64,000 nucleotides of DNA from Agromyces cerinus (GCF_016907835.1 NZ_JAFBCT010000001.1:3162001-3226000), one strand, 5' to 3'; counted from the stretch's first letter, positions 51,607 through 60,487 are shown. Made by a program: numbers and translations. Notes: a model not told the origin generated them from the sequence alone.

Positions 51607-51981
51607 TCAGTCGCCCTCGACGATGTCAGGCGTCGCCGTGAGCTTCAACCGGTCGATGAGCTCTGCGGCGTGATTCGTGCTCAGGATGATGCGGGTGAAC
51701 TCGCCCGCGGCGAGCTCGAGCACGACCGCCTGACGCTTGCCCTTGACGATGACGAAGTCGCTGCCGCCGTGGTACTTCCACACGCCGACGGCGACGACGA
51801 GCGGCACCTCGGTGCCGCGACGACGGATGCCGCGGATCCAGATCCACGGGTCGTCGGTGATGGTGGCCGAACGGATGTCGTCGCGCTGCACCACGAGGTC
51901 GGCGCTGCGGAGCGCGAGCGACTTCTCGGCCGGGGTGAGGTGAACCTCGATCCGGTCGGTGTGCACGCGCAGTTTCGCCAT
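51607..51981 (-). CDS. Hypothetical small protein, PH-like fold
   Basis: A 124-residue protein I cannot assign firmly. Alternating strands (LRVHTDRIEVHLT, SATITDDPWIWIRG, VPLVVAVGVWKYHGGSDFVIVKGKRQAVVLEL) and a final helix (TNHAAELIDRL) suggest a bacterial PH-like domain. Cytosolic, without a signal. ATG 51981 follows GGAGGC very closely; CAGGAT at the leaderless -10 distance is a poor alternative. It is separated from hemL by a palindromic repeat. Confidence 0.8.
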   Translation of the reverse strand: MAKLRVHTDRIEVHLTPAEKSLALRSADLVVQRDDIRSATITDDPWIWIRGIRRRGTEVPLVVAVGVWKYHGGSDFVIVKGKRQAVVLELAAGEFTRIILSTNHAAELIDRLKLTATPDIVEGD

Positions 51982-52066
51982 GCCTCCATCCTGCCCGAGT
52001 CGCGCGCCGGGTGCCCAGTCGACGCCCCACAAAGCCATAACGGTTTGCTCGGACACTCGGTGGGGC

Positions 52067-52106
52067 GAGCCTGTCGAAACCTCTCCCGGGCGGTTTCGAC
52101 AGGCTC
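52067..52106. terminator. Palindromic repeat GAGCCTGTCGAAACC family, 15-bp arms
   Basis: GAGCCTGTCGAAACC (52067-52081) pairs perfectly with GGTTTCGACAGGCTC (52092-52106) around a 10-base loop. It lies 15 bases past the hemL stop and shares its core with 10897-10931. Confidence 0.7.
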
Positions 52107-52121
52107 AACCCGCAAGAGGGG

Positions 52122-53471
52122 TTACCGCGGCCGAGCGGATGCCGCGGCGCGCGCCGCTGCCGGAAGGGCCTCGAACACCCGGGCGATCGCGGCGTCGTCG
52201 TGGGCCGCGGTGACGAACCACGCCTCGAACACGCTCGGCGGCAGCGAGACGCCGGCGTCGAGCATCGCGTGGAAGAACGGGGCGTAGCGCCACGACTCCT
52301 GGCGCTGCACGGTCGCGTAGTCGCGCACGGGTGCGGCCGCGGCCTCCTCGCCGAACACGAAGCTGAAGAGGTTGCCCGCGTGCTGCACGCGGTGCGCGAC
52401 CCCCTCGGCGTCGAGGGCGGCGGAGACCGCGTCGCCGATGGCCTCGGCGGTGGCGTCGAGCGTGCGGTACACCGAGGCATCCGCCGCCCTGAGGGTGGCG
52501 ACGCCGGCGGCGACCGCGACGGGGTTGCCCGAGAGCGTGCCGGCCTGGTAGACGGGGCCGAGCGGCGCGAGCTGCTCCATGATCTCGGCGCGACCGCCGA
52601 GCGCGGCGACCGGCATGCCGCCGCCGATGACCTTGCCGAAGGTCATGAGGTCGGGCGTGTACGCCGTGTCGGTGCCGTCCTCGAGGCCCCACCAGCCGGC
52701 GGCGGAGACGCGGAAGCCCGTGAGCACCTCGTCGGAGATGACGAGGGCGCCGTGCGCGTGGGCGAGCTCGACGACGGCGCGGTTGAATCCGGCCACCGGG
52801 GGCACCACGCCCATGTTGGCCGCAGCCGCCTCGGTGATGACCGCAGCGATGCGGTCGCCGTGCTCGGCGAACACCGCGGCGAGCGCGTCGAGGTCGTTGT
52901 AGGGCACCACGAGGGTGAGCGCTGCGATGTCGGCCGGCACGCCCGCCGAACCCGGCAGCGCGAAGGTCGCGAGGCCCGAACCGGCCTCGGCGAGGAGGCC
53001 GTCGGAGTGGCCGTGGTAGTGCCCGGCGAACTTCACGAGCAGGTCGCGCCCCGTGAACCCGCGGGCGAGCCGGATCGCGCTCATCGTCGCCTCGGTGCCC
53101 GTGGAGACGAGGCGCAGCTTCTCGACCGGGCCGACGCGCGCCTCGACGAGCTCGGCGAGCTCGGTCTCGGCCGGGGTCGACGCACCGAACGAGAGGCCGC
53201 GCGCCGCGGCATCCGTCACCGCCTCGATGACCCGCGGATCGGCGTGACCCAGGATCGCGGGGCCCCAGCCGGCAACGAGGTCGACGTACTCGCGGCCCTC
53301 GGCATCGGTGACGTACGGGCCGCGGGCGCTCACGAGGAAGCGCGGCGTGCCGCCGACCGAGCGGAACGCGCGCACGGGCGAGTTCACTCCGCCCGGGATC
53401 GCGGCCTGCGCGCGGGCGAAGAGCTCGTCGTTCGTGGGGGCGGCGCCGCCCTGAGCCTGTCGAAGGGTCAT
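52122..53471 (-). CDS. hemL: Glutamate-1-semialdehyde 2,1-aminomutase
   Basis: A 449-residue PLP enzyme that converts glutamate-1-semialdehyde to 5-aminolevulinate, the first committed step of C5-route heme synthesis. Clear marks are [48 protein letters not shown] and the Schiff-base Lys in [15 protein letters not shown] 53471 overlaps the hemB stop by 4 bases. Its residues 1-9 (MTLRQAQGG) are encoded largely by a CCCTTCGACAGGCTC half-element, in a different frame from the copies at 8016 and 13385, so the N-terminus may have been reshaped by the repeat. Confidence 0.95.
   Translation of the reverse strand: MTLRQAQGGAAPTNDELFARAQAAIPGGVNSPVRAFRSVGGTPRFLVSARGPYVTDAEGREYVDLVAGWGPAILGHADPRVIEAVTDAAARGLSFGASTPAETELAELVEARVGPVEKLRLVSTGTEATMSAIRLARGFTGRDLLVKFAGHYHGHSDGLLAEAGSGLATFALPGSAGVPADIAALTLVVPYNDLDALAAVFAEHGDRIAAVITEAAAANMGVVPPVAGFNRAVVELAHAHGALVISDEVLTGFRVSAAGWWGLEDGTDTAYTPDLMTFGKVIGGGMPVAALGGRAEIMEQLAPLGPVYQAGTLSGNPVAVAAGVATLRAADASVYRTLDATAEAIGDAVSAALDAEGVAHRVQHAGNLFSFVFGEEAAAAPVRDYATVQRQESWRYAPFFHAMLDAGVSLPPSVFEAWFVTAAHDDAAIARVFEALPAAARAAASARPR
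53453..53467 (-). repeat. GAGCCTGTCGAAGGG half-element at the hemL start
   Basis: On the minus strand this reads CCCTTCGACAGGCTC immediately after the first bases of hemL. It encodes LRQAQ, a different frame from the PSTGS copies. Confidence 0.7.
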
Positions 53472-54466
53472 GCCGCGTCTCCGTTCCGGATCCACTCGGC
53501 CAGTTCGACGGCCCAGTACGTGAGCACGGCGTCGGCGCCCGCCCGGCGGATGCCGCGCACCGACTCGACGACGGCGCGCTTGCGGTCGATCCAGCCGTGC
53601 GCGGCGGCGGCCTCGATCATCGAGTACTCCCCCGACACCTGATAGGCCCAGACCGGCACCTCGGATGCCGCGGCGACGTCGGCGAGCACGTCGAGGTAGC
53701 TGCCCGCGGGCTTCACCATGACGACGTCGGCGCCCTCGTCGATGTCGATCATCGCCTCACGGAGCCCCTCGCGGCGGTTGCCGGGGTCGAGCTGGTACGA
53801 GCGGCGGTCGCCCTCGAGGGTCGACTCGACGGCGTCACGGAACGGACCGTAGAAGGCGCTCGCGTACTTCGCGGAGTAGGCGAGGATCGCCGTGTCGTGA
53901 TGCCCCGCGTCGTCGAGGGCGTCGCGCACCGCGGCGACCTGGCCGTCCATCATGCCCGAGAGGCCGAGCAGCTCGGAGCCCGCCCGGGCCTGCGCGAGCG
54001 CCATCGAGGTGTACCGCTCGAGGGTGGCGTCGTTGTCGACGCGGCCCCGCTCGTCGAGCACGCCGCAGTGCCCGTGGTCGGTGAACTCGTCGAGGCACAG
54101 GTCGGTCTGCACGACGAGCCGGCCCGCGGATGCCTCGGCGGCGACCGTCGTCGCGACGTTGAGGATGCCGTCGGGGTCGGTGGCACCCGAGCCGCGCGCA
54201 TCGCGCACCTCGGGCACGCCGAACAGCATCACGCCGCCGACGCCCGCGGCCGCGGCCTGCTCGATCGCCTCGGGCAGGCTCGAGAGGGAGTGCTGCACGA
54301 CACCCGGCATCGAGCCGATCGGCACCGGGGCGGAGACCCCCTCGCGCACGAAGATCGGGAGCACGAGCTCGGCGGGGTGCAACCGGGTCTCGGAGACGAG
54401 GCGGCGCAGCGCCGGGGTCTCACGCAGTCGGCGCGGGCGGACACGGGGAACGGGCGTGGAGCTCAC
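53468..54466 (-). CDS. hemB: Delta-aminolevulinic acid dehydratase (porphobilinogen synthase)
   Basis: A 332-residue TIM-barrel enzyme that joins two 5-aminolevulinate molecules to porphobilinogen. Both active-site lysines are visible ([17 protein letters not shown] and [11 protein letters not shown]). The metal loop reads [14 protein letters not shown]: two of the three zinc cysteines are kept and one position is Asp, a hybrid between Zn- and Mg-type enzymes. GTG 54466 lies 6 bases after TAGGCT, so hemB-hemL has its own leaderless promoter, separate from the rest of the heme operon. Confidence 0.95.
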   Translation of the reverse strand: MSSTPVPRVRPRRLRETPALRRLVSETRLHPAELVLPIFVREGVSAPVPIGSMPGVVQHSLSSLPEAIEQAAAAGVGGVMLFGVPEVRDARGSGATDPDGILNVATTVAAEASAGRLVVQTDLCLDEFTDHGHCGVLDERGRVDNDATLERYTSMALAQARAGSELLGLSGMMDGQVAAVRDALDDAGHHDTAILAYSAKYASAFYGPFRDAVESTLEGDRRSYQLDPGNRREGLREAMIDIDEGADVVMVKPAGSYLDVLADVAAASEVPVWAYQVSGEYSMIEAAAAHGWIDRKRAVVESVRGIRRAGADAVLTYWAVELAEWIRNGDAA

Positions 54467-54472
54467 CAGACC

Positions 54473-54478
54473 AGCCTA
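54473..54478 (-). promoter_or_regulatory. -10 TAGGCT of leaderless hemBL
   Basis: On the minus strand TAGGCT, then GGTCTG, then GTG 54466. It gives hemB and hemL a promoter of their own after the SDR insertion. Confidence 0.6.
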
Positions 54479-54562
54479 CGTCCGCCCCGCTGGACGGTCG
54501 CTGACGTGATAGATTCCCGGATCGAACCGGCGCCGAGGTCGTCGCCACGAAGGAACCCGACC

Positions 54563-55462
54563 ATGCCACGCATCAACCCCGCCTACCGTTCCCGCCGCGC
54601 GCGCCTCGAGCTCCGTGACGCCGTCTGCGTCGTCACTGGCGCGGCGAGCGGCATGGGGCTCGAGTCCGCCCGCCTCCTCGCCCAGCGCGGCGCCGAACTC
54701 GTGATCGTCGACCGCGATGGCGCGGCGCTGCACGACCTCGCCGTCGAACTGCGGGCGGGCGGCACCACGGTCAGCATGCACGTCATCGACCTGCGCGAAA
54801 CCGACGCGATCGAGGCGCTGCCGGCCGCGGTGCTCGCCACCCACGGTCGCGTCGATGTCCTCCTGAACTGCGCTGGAGTCTCGATGCTCGGGCGCTTCGA
54901 GCAGTTGAGCCTCGACGAGTTCCGCTGGGTCGTCGACATCAACCTCTGGGGCACGGTCGCGATGAACAAGGCGTTCCTGCCAGCGCTCGCGCGGCGGCCC
55001 GCAGCGCACATCGCCAACGTCGCGAGCCTCTACGCGCTCGGCGCTCCGGCCGGTCGGGTGCCGTACGTCACCTCGAAGTTCGCCGTGCGCGGCTTCACCG
55101 ACGCGCTGCGCCACGAGCTCGAGCGCACTGGCATCACGATGTCCGCCGTCTACCCGGGAGGAGTGCGGACGGCCATCATCCACAACGCACGGGTCGCGGA
55201 GGGAGTACCTGCCGACACCGCAGCGCGAGCCGCCGACGCACAGGCATCGCTGTATCGCACCACGGCGCAGGAGGCCGCCGCGCGCATCGTCGACGGCATC
55301 GAACGACGCCGACCGCGGGTGTTCATCGGACGCGACGCACGACTCGCCGACATCGCGACGCGGCTCGCCCCCGTCTGGTACTGGTCGGTGATGCGTGGCG
55401 TCGTCGCGAAGGCTGGCGACACGGAACCGGCATCCGGGGCCTCCGCGGCGCATGCGCGGTGA
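54563..55462 (+). CDS. Short-chain dehydrogenase inserted between hemB and hemD
   Basis: A 299-residue SDR: TGAASGMG (~29-36), NCAGVSMLGRF, catalytic Ser in NVASLYALG, YVTSK (Tyr, Lys) and a longer C-terminal tail (~60 residues) like SDRs acting on lipid or bulky substrates. AAGGAA precedes ATG 54563. It runs opposite to the heme genes on both sides and splits a cluster that is often continuous in Actinobacteria, so it was probably gained later. Nothing in it suggests a heme function. Confidence 0.9.
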   Translation: MPRINPAYRSRRARLELRDAVCVVTGAASGMGLESARLLAQRGAELVIVDRDGAALHDLAVELRAGGTTVSMHVIDLRETDAIEALPAAVLATHGRVDVLLNCAGVSMLGRFEQLSLDEFRWVVDINLWGTVAMNKAFLPALARRPAAHIANVASLYALGAPAGRVPYVTSKFAVRGFTDALRHELERTGITMSAVYPGGVRTAIIHNARVAEGVPADTAARAADAQASLYRTTAQEAAARIVDGIERRRPRVFIGRDARLADIATRLAPVWYWSVMRGVVAKAGDTEPASGASAAHAR

Positions 55463-55517
55463 CACGGCTGACGCTGCGACCTGGCTGCCGGTCAGGCGCC
55501 GATGACCCGGCTGCGGG

Positions 55518-56330
55518 TCAGGCCTTGGCGGTGGCGGCGTCGACCACTGCGTCGATGAGCGACTCTGCAGTGCGCTCGCGCGCGACGACGTCGACCCGGA
55601 GGCCGACCTGTGCCGCGTCCTTCTTGGTCTGCGGGCCGATCGCGGCCACGAGGATCGACTCGGGAATCGGGCCGAGCTGCTGCTGCACCTGCTCGGCGAC
55701 GCTGCCCGAGGTCACGAGCACCGCGTTGACCCGGCCGGAGCGCACGTCTTCGGCGACCTTCGCGGAGACCGGGACGCCGATCGTGCGGTAGGCCACGACG
55801 GCCTCGACGTGATGGCCCATGCGCTCGAGGCCGATCGAGAGCACCTGCTTGGCGATGGCCGAACGCAGGGCGAGCACCTTCAGTCCGGGTGCGCCGTCGG
55901 TCGCGGCCTCCCACTCCTCGAGCATGCCGCGGGCGGAGTTGTCCTCGGAGGGCACGATGTCGGCCTGGTACCCCGCTGCGATGAGCGCGGCTGCGGTGGT
56001 CTCGCCGACCGCAGCGACCTTCGTCGTCTCGGGGATGACGGCGCTGTACGTCGAGAGCACGTCGACCGTCGTCGCGCTCGTGACGGTGAGCCAGTCGAAG
56101 CCGCCCGCGGCGAGCTTCGCGAGCGCCGCCTCGAGGGCCGGCTGGTCGTCGCTCGGTGCGAAGTTGATCAGCGGGGCGACCACGGGCGAGGCGCCGCGGG
56201 CGCGCAGGGCGGCGGCGACGCCGTCACCCCAGGGCCCGCCGCGCGGCACGAGCACCCGCCAACCGGCGAGCGGCTTGCCGGCGGAGGCAGGCAGGTTGAT
56301 GGCACCCGTCATCGATTCGAATTCGCTCAC
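55518..56330 (-). CDS. hemD: Uroporphyrinogen-III synthase
   Basis: A 270-residue two-lobed enzyme that closes hydroxymethylbilane to uroporphyrinogen III. The sequence is weakly conserved, as usual; family marks include RVLVPRGGPWGDGVAAALRARG, DWLTVTSATTVDVL, VAAVGETTAAALIAAGY and VLVTSGSVAEQV. GTG 56330 overlaps the hemC stop by 4 bases, so synthesis of the pair is coupled. Two imperfect copies of a ~24-base word, GACC(T/C)GGCTGC(C/G)GGTCAGGC, lie at and beyond its 3' end (about 55488-55526). Confidence 0.93.
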   Translation of the reverse strand: MSEFESMTGAINLPASAGKPLAGWRVLVPRGGPWGDGVAAALRARGASPVVAPLINFAPSDDQPALEAALAKLAAGGFDWLTVTSATTVDVLSTYSAVIPETTKVAAVGETTAAALIAAGYQADIVPSEDNSARGMLEEWEAATDGAPGLKVLALRSAIAKQVLSIGLERMGHHVEAVVAYRTIGVPVSAKVAEDVRSGRVNAVLVTSGSVAEQVQQQLGPIPESILVAAIGPQTKKDAAQVGLRVDVVARERTAESLIDAVVDAATAKA

Positions 56331-57280
56331 AGCGACTCCTCTGGTGGTGCAAGATCAGCGGCGCCGTTGCCGAGGAGTTCCGCGACGACGCGTTCGGCGA
56401 GGTCGCGTGCCGCATCCGCCAGGTCGGCGGCCGAGCGGCTGTCGGGGGTGGCCGCGTGCGAACTCACGAGTCGCCGGGCCCCGTCGGCACTGTACACGCT
56501 CGCCGACAGGAACAGAAGTTCGTCCTCCATGAACGCCGTCGCGCCGATGGGGGCCGAGCAACCGGCCTCGACACCGGCGAGCACGAGCCGCTCGGCGAGC
56601 ACCGTCGCACGCGTCATCGTGTGGTCGACGGCGTCGAGTGCGCGTTCGAGCGCGCGATCGCCCACCTCGCGGCGCACCTCGATCGCGAGTGCGCCCTGGC
56701 CGGGTGCGGTCGGCCAGTCGCCGAGCGGCAGCAGGTCGGTCACCGCGTCGGAGCGACCGAGTCGGCCGAGGCCCGCTGCGGCGAGCAGCACGGCGTCGAG
56801 CTCGCCCGACTCGACCTTGCCGAGGCGGGTGTCGATGTTGCCGCGCAGGTCGACGGCGATCACGTCGGGGCGCACGGCGCCGAGCTGGGCGATGCGGCGC
56901 GGCGACCCCGTGCCGACGCGCGCGCCCTCGGGCAGCGTCGCGATCGTGAACCCGTCGCGGGCGCAGAGCGCATCGCGGGCGTCGGCCCGCTTCGGCACCG
57001 CGCCGAGGCGGAGCCCCTCGTGCTCGGCGGTCGGCAGGTCTTTCAGGGAGTGCACGACGACGTCGCACTCCCCGGCGAGGAGTGCCTCGCGGAGCGCGGC
57101 GGCGAACACGCCCGTGCCGCCGATCGACGCGAGCGAGGCGCGGGAGGTGTCGCCCTGCGTCGTGATCGGCACGAGCTCGATCTCGGCGTTCGCGGCCTTG
57201 GCGAGCCGCTCGGAGATCTGGCGGGTCTGGGCCATCGCGAGCGCGCTGCCACGGGTTCCGACGCGGATGACCTGGCTCAT
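56327..57280 (-). CDS. hemC: Hydroxymethylbilane synthase
   Basis: A 317-residue enzyme that polymerises four porphobilinogens. It has VIRVGTRGSALAMAQ at the start, the SLKDLPT loop (catalytic Asp region), RRIAQLGAVRPD, RGNIDTRLGKV and the dipyrromethane-anchoring cysteine in GVEAGCSAPIGA. ATG 57280 overlaps the hemH stop and hemD overlaps its own stop, each by four bases, forming a tightly coupled unit. Length is normal. Confidence 0.95.
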   Translation of the reverse strand: MSQVIRVGTRGSALAMAQTRQISERLAKAANAEIELVPITTQGDTSRASLASIGGTGVFAAALREALLAGECDVVVHSLKDLPTAEHEGLRLGAVPKRADARDALCARDGFTIATLPEGARVGTGSPRRIAQLGAVRPDVIAVDLRGNIDTRLGKVESGELDAVLLAAAGLGRLGRSDAVTDLLPLGDWPTAPGQGALAIEVRREVGDRALERALDAVDHTMTRATVLAERLVLAGVEAGCSAPIGATAFMEDELLFLSASVYSADGARRLVSSHAATPDSRSAADLADAARDLAERVVAELLGNGAADLAPPEESL

Positions 57281-58527
57281 GGCGCGATCCCGGCGAGCGC
57301 GGGTCGGAACCCGAGGCGGACGTTCTCGCAGCACCCGGGGCGACAGACGTCGTACCAGGGACCGAGCTCGGTCTCGGCGGGGCGCTCGGCGACCGGCGTG
57401 CCATTGACACGCTCGAGCACGAGGTCGACGAGTCCGGCGACGTAAGCCGGGTGCGTGCCGGGCGTCGGCACCCGCACGGCCGCGAGGCCCTGCTGCTCGG
57501 CGGTCTCGAGCGCCTCGTTGTCGAGGTCCCAGAGCACCTCCATGTGGTCGCTCACGAAGCCGAGCGGCACGATCACGACGGCCTTGCGGCCCGCCGCGGG
57601 CAGTTCCTCGATGGCGTCGTTGATGTCGGGCTCGAGCCACGGCATCGATGGGGGGCCGCTGCGCGATTGGTAGACGAGCTGCCACGGGACATCCGCCGCC
57701 CCCGCCTTGGTCATGACGACCTCGGCGACCGCACGGTGCTGCGCGGCGTACGCGCCGCCCTCGCCGAAGCCGCGCTCAGCGGGCCCGGACTTGGCGGCAT
57801 CGGTCGACGGGATCGAGTGCGTCGCGAAGAGCACCTCGATCTCGGTGGTGCGATTCAGGTCGCCGGATGCCTCGAGGCCCGCGAGACCGTCGCGCACACC
57901 CTCGACGAACGGGGCGACGAAACCTGGGTGGTCGAAGAACTGCCGCACCTTGTCGATCTGCACCTCGTCGCCGAGTCCGGTGTCGGCGAGCGCATCCGCG
58001 AAGTCCTCGCGGTACTGCCGGCAACTCGAGTACGAGCTGTAGGCGCTCGTCGCGATGGCGATCAGCCGGGCGTGGCCCGCGGCCTTCGCCTCGGCGAGCG
58101 CGTCGTTGAGGTAGGGGTCCCAGTTGCGGTTTCCCCAGTAGACGGGCAGGTCGATGCCACGGTTCGCGAGCTCGGCCTCGAGCGCGGCCTTCAGCTCGCG
58201 GTTCTGCTGGTTGATCGGGCTCGTGCCGCCGAAGTGGCGGTAGTGGTGGGCGACCTCCTCGAGGCGCTCGTCGGGGATGCCGCGGCCGCTCGTGACGTTC
58301 CGCAGGAACGGGATGACGTCGTCCTGTCCCTCGGGTCCGCCGAAGCCGGCGAGCAGGATGCCGTCGTAGGCGACGGGCTCGGTGACGTGCTCCGGCCCGG
58401 CCTGCGCTGCCGGGGTCGCACCGGGCACGATCGCCCCGAGGGCGCACGGTGCGGATGCTGCGGGGGCCGGCTTGCGTCCGCGGGACGGTGCCGGCGCGGC
58501 GTCCGAGCCGAGGTTGACCGCGGCCAT
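57277..58527 (-). CDS. hemH: Coproporphyrin III ferrochelatase (HemH/CpfC)
   Basis: A 416-residue ferrochelatase. It has LLAGFGGPEG, HHYRHFGGTSPINQQ, the catalytic His in VLFATHSIP and the acidic site FVSDHMEVLWDLDNEA. A C-terminal CRPGCC cluster, with cysteines upstream, fits the [2Fe-2S] site of actinobacterial enzymes. Next to chdC it should insert iron into coproporphyrin III rather than protoporphyrin. The first ~52 residues are a low-complexity Ala/Pro extension not seen in most homologues; its role is unknown. ATG 58527 overlaps the chdC stop (TAATG). Confidence 0.93.
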   Translation of the reverse strand: MAAVNLGSDAAPAPSRGRKPAPAASAPCALGAIVPGATPAAQAGPEHVTEPVAYDGILLAGFGGPEGQDDVIPFLRNVTSGRGIPDERLEEVAHHYRHFGGTSPINQQNRELKAALEAELANRGIDLPVYWGNRNWDPYLNDALAEAKAAGHARLIAIATSAYSSYSSCRQYREDFADALADTGLGDEVQIDKVRQFFDHPGFVAPFVEGVRDGLAGLEASGDLNRTTEIEVLFATHSIPSTDAAKSGPAERGFGEGGAYAAQHRAVAEVVMTKAGAADVPWQLVYQSRSGPPSMPWLEPDINDAIEELPAAGRKAVVIVPLGFVSDHMEVLWDLDNEALETAEQQGLAAVRVPTPGTHPAYVAGLVDLVLERVNGTPVAERPAETELGPWYDVCRPGCCENVRLGFRPALAGIAP

Positions 58528-59264
58528 TACTGCAGCACCTCCACGAGCTCGGCGGTCGTGATGCGGCGGCCCGTGTAGAAGGGCACCTCTTCACGCACGT
58601 GGCGTCGGGCGTCGGTGTCGCGGAGCTCGCGCATGAGGTCGACGAGCTCGGTCAGCTCGTCGGACTCGATGGGCAGCAGCCACTCGTAGTCGCCGAGCGC
58701 GAAGGCGCTGACCGTGTTGGCGATCGCCCCGCGGAACGCCGCGCCCTTGCGGCCGTGGTCGGCGAGCATGCGACTGCGCTCCTCGGCGGGCAGGAGGTAC
58801 CACTCGTAGCTGCGCACGAAGGGGTACACCGTGAGCCACGACTTGGGCTCGATGCCGCGGAGGAAGCCGGGCACGTGCGACTTGTTGAACTCCGCGTCGC
58901 GGTGCACGCCCATGGCGTTCCAGGTCGGCAGCAGGTGCTTCAGGATGCGCGCGCGGCGGAGCTCGCGGAGCGCCCACTGCAGGCCCTCGGCGGTCGGGCC
59001 GTGCAGCCACAGCATGACGTCGGCGTCGGCGCGGAGGCCCGAGACGTCGTAGATGCCGCGAAGGGTGACCCCTTCGTTCTCGACGAGCGAGATGACGCCG
59101 TCGAGCTCTTCGACGACACGGCGCACGTCGTGGCCGTCGTAGTCGTCGGGCTTTGCCGGATCCCGGCGGAGCACGGCGAAAACCGTGAAGCCCTCGGGAG
59201 AATCGGCGGTTTCGGATTCGGGACGGAGCGCGTCGGCTGCCGCTTCGGCAGCGGGGGAAGACAT
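58527..59264 (-). CDS. chdC: Coproheme decarboxylase (chlorite dismutase family)
   Basis: A 245-residue chlorite-dismutase-fold enzyme, HemQ/ChdC. It oxidatively decarboxylates coproheme to heme b with H2O2. Family marks are MLWLHGPTAEGLQWALRELRR, YPFVRSYEWYLLPAEERSRMLADHGRKG (catalytic Tyr region and proximal His) and SAFALGDYEWLLPIE. A ~25-residue Ala-rich N-terminus precedes the fold. It is first in chdC-hemH-hemC-hemD. hemE and the coproporphyrinogen oxidase gene, which often precede it in Actinobacteria, are not in this window. Confidence 0.94.
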   Translation of the reverse strand: MSSPAAEAAADALRPESETADSPEGFTVFAVLRRDPAKPDDYDGHDVRRVVEELDGVISLVENEGVTLRGIYDVSGLRADADVMLWLHGPTAEGLQWALRELRRARILKHLLPTWNAMGVHRDAEFNKSHVPGFLRGIEPKSWLTVYPFVRSYEWYLLPAEERSRMLADHGRKGAAFRGAIANTVSAFALGDYEWLLPIESDELTELVDLMRELRDTDARRHVREEVPFYTGRRITTAELVEVLQ

Positions 59265-59300
59265 GCCTCCAGTCTCCCCCTTTCCGCGTGATCGGCCAAA

Positions 59301-59330
59301 AGAGAGTCCACGCGCAGAGACTCCACGCGC
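59301..59330. repeat. Two 15-base direct repeats, AGAG(A)(G/C)TCCACGCGC
   Basis: Units 59301-59315 and 59316-59330 differ at one base. They lie between the divergent chdC and dimer-glycosylase promoters, and may be a regulator site or a small duplication. Confidence 0.4.
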
Positions 59331-59368
59331 CGCGGCCCGAGGAGCCGCCACGGAGGATTGGGGCGACG

Positions 59369-59374
59369 TACGCT
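59369..59374 (+). promoter_or_regulatory. -10 TACGCT of a leaderless transcript
   Basis: TACGCT, then CGTCGG, then ATG 59381. Confidence 0.55.
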
Positions 59375-59380
59375 CGTCGG

Positions 59381-59848
59381 ATGAGGATCTGGTCGCTGCA
59401 TCCGCGCTACCTCGATCGGCAGGGGCTCACGGCCTGCTGGCGGGAGACCCTGCTCGCGCAGGCGGTGCTCGAGGGCGCGACCCGGGGCTACACCCGGCAC
59501 CCGCAGCTCGAGCGGTTCCGCGCTGCGCCCGACCCGCTCGGTGCGATCGGCGACCACCTCGCCGGCATCGCCGAGGAGGCGACCGCTCGCGGCTACCGCT
59601 TCGACGGGAGCAAGGTGCACCGGCGGAGCGAGCCCCGGGTGGAGCTCGAGGTCACGACCGGGCAGCTCGCGCTCGAGTGGGAGCACCTGTTCAGGAAGCT
59701 GTCGGTCAGGACCCCTGAACTGGCTGCGCAGTGGTCGGGCATCGAGCTGCCCGACCCGCATCCGCTCTTCACGGTCGTCGATGGGCCCGTCGCATCATGG
59801 GAGCGCGCGGCCCCGCCGACCGCGGACGGCGTACCGCCCCGGCGCTGA
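59381..59848 (+). CDS. Pyrimidine dimer DNA glycosylase/endonuclease V-like protein
   Basis: A 155-residue small basic protein. The N-terminus MRIWSLHPRYLDRQGLTACWRETLLAQ and GYTRHPQLERFR match the bacterial Pyr_excise family related to T4 endonuclease V, which removes UV-induced pyrimidine dimers. The activity of these bacterial members is inferred from the family. The last ~30 residues are Pro/Arg-rich. It has a leaderless promoter and is divergent from chdC. Confidence 0.85.
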   Translation: MRIWSLHPRYLDRQGLTACWRETLLAQAVLEGATRGYTRHPQLERFRAAPDPLGAIGDHLAGIAEEATARGYRFDGSKVHRRSEPRVELEVTTGQLALEWEHLFRKLSVRTPELAAQWSGIELPDPHPLFTVVDGPVASWERAAPPTADGVPPRR

Positions 59849-59883
59849 TCGACGCGGTCGTGATCGCTGATCGCTGGACTCGC

Positions 59884-60435
59884 TCAGTCGTGATCGCGCT
59901 CCGTCGCGGTGAGCGCGTCGAGGAAACGGATCACGACCTCGCGCTCGTCGGGGGCCAGCGCCGCCGCGGCGTCGAAGCGCCGGGCGTGGAGGCGGCCCAC
60001 CGACTCGCGCGCGACGATGCGGGTGGCGTCGGTCACCGAGATGGCGAGCGCGCGGCGATCGCTCGGGTGCGGTGCTCGCACGATGTGGCCGCCGCGCTCG
60101 AGGCGGTCGAGGAGCTTGGTCGTCGACGCGCTCGAGATGCCGAGGTACTCGCTGATCGCGCCGGGGGTGGCGATCTCGCCCTGGTTGCGGGCGGCGATGA
60201 GGAAGCGCAGGGCGCGCATGTCGGTGGGGTTGAGCTTCATGTAGCGGCTGGACGCCTCGCTCATGCGGCGCTCCGCCTCGTGCCAGCCGCGCAGGCTCTG
60301 CATGACGCGCACGATCTGGTCGACCTGCTCGTCGTCGAGTCCGGAACGGTTCACGAGCTCTTCGTCGTGGTCGGAGATGCGGGGGTCGTGCATCGCGGCC
60401 GCGATGTCGTGCCGCCCCTCCCGCTCGGTTGCCAT
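59884..60435 (-). CDS. MarR family regulator divergent from the carotenoid operon
   Basis: A 183-residue winged-helix regulator: an N-terminal helical arm (~50 residues), MRALRFLIAARNQ near 73-85, recognition helix TPGAISEYLGISSASTTKLLDRLERGG (~90-116) and wing PHPSDRRALAISVTD. It faces idi-crtEBI across 75 bases, the arrangement of CrtR-type MarR repressors of carotenoid genes in other Actinobacteria (inference). The gene itself is leaderless: TAGAAT, six bases, ATG 60435. Confidence 0.9.
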   Translation of the reverse strand: MATEREGRHDIAAAMHDPRISDHDEELVNRSGLDDEQVDQIVRVMQSLRGWHEAERRMSEASSRYMKLNPTDMRALRFLIAARNQGEIATPGAISEYLGISSASTTKLLDRLERGGHIVRAPHPSDRRALAISVTDATRIVARESVGRLHARRFDAAAALAPDEREVVIRFLDALTATERDHD

Positions 60436-60441
60436 GGGTTG

Positions 60442-60487
60442 ATTCTAGCCAGTCATGTATATTTCTCGCTAAGCTAACTACTAGCCA
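60442..60487. promoter_or_regulatory. marR -10 TAGAAT and two CTAGCCA words
   Basis: The minus-strand -10 TAGAAT is at 60442-60447. CTAGCCA occurs at 60445-60451 and again at 60481-60487, 36 bases apart, on either side of an AT-rich core. These are the best candidates for MarR binding sites controlling both directions. Confidence 0.4.

Noticed and set aside
55488..55526. Dedicated terminator after hemD
   Set aside because: The GACCCG-GCTG-CGGGTC stem is only six pairs and overlaps the stop codon; the imperfect duplicated word looks more like a small tandem duplication.
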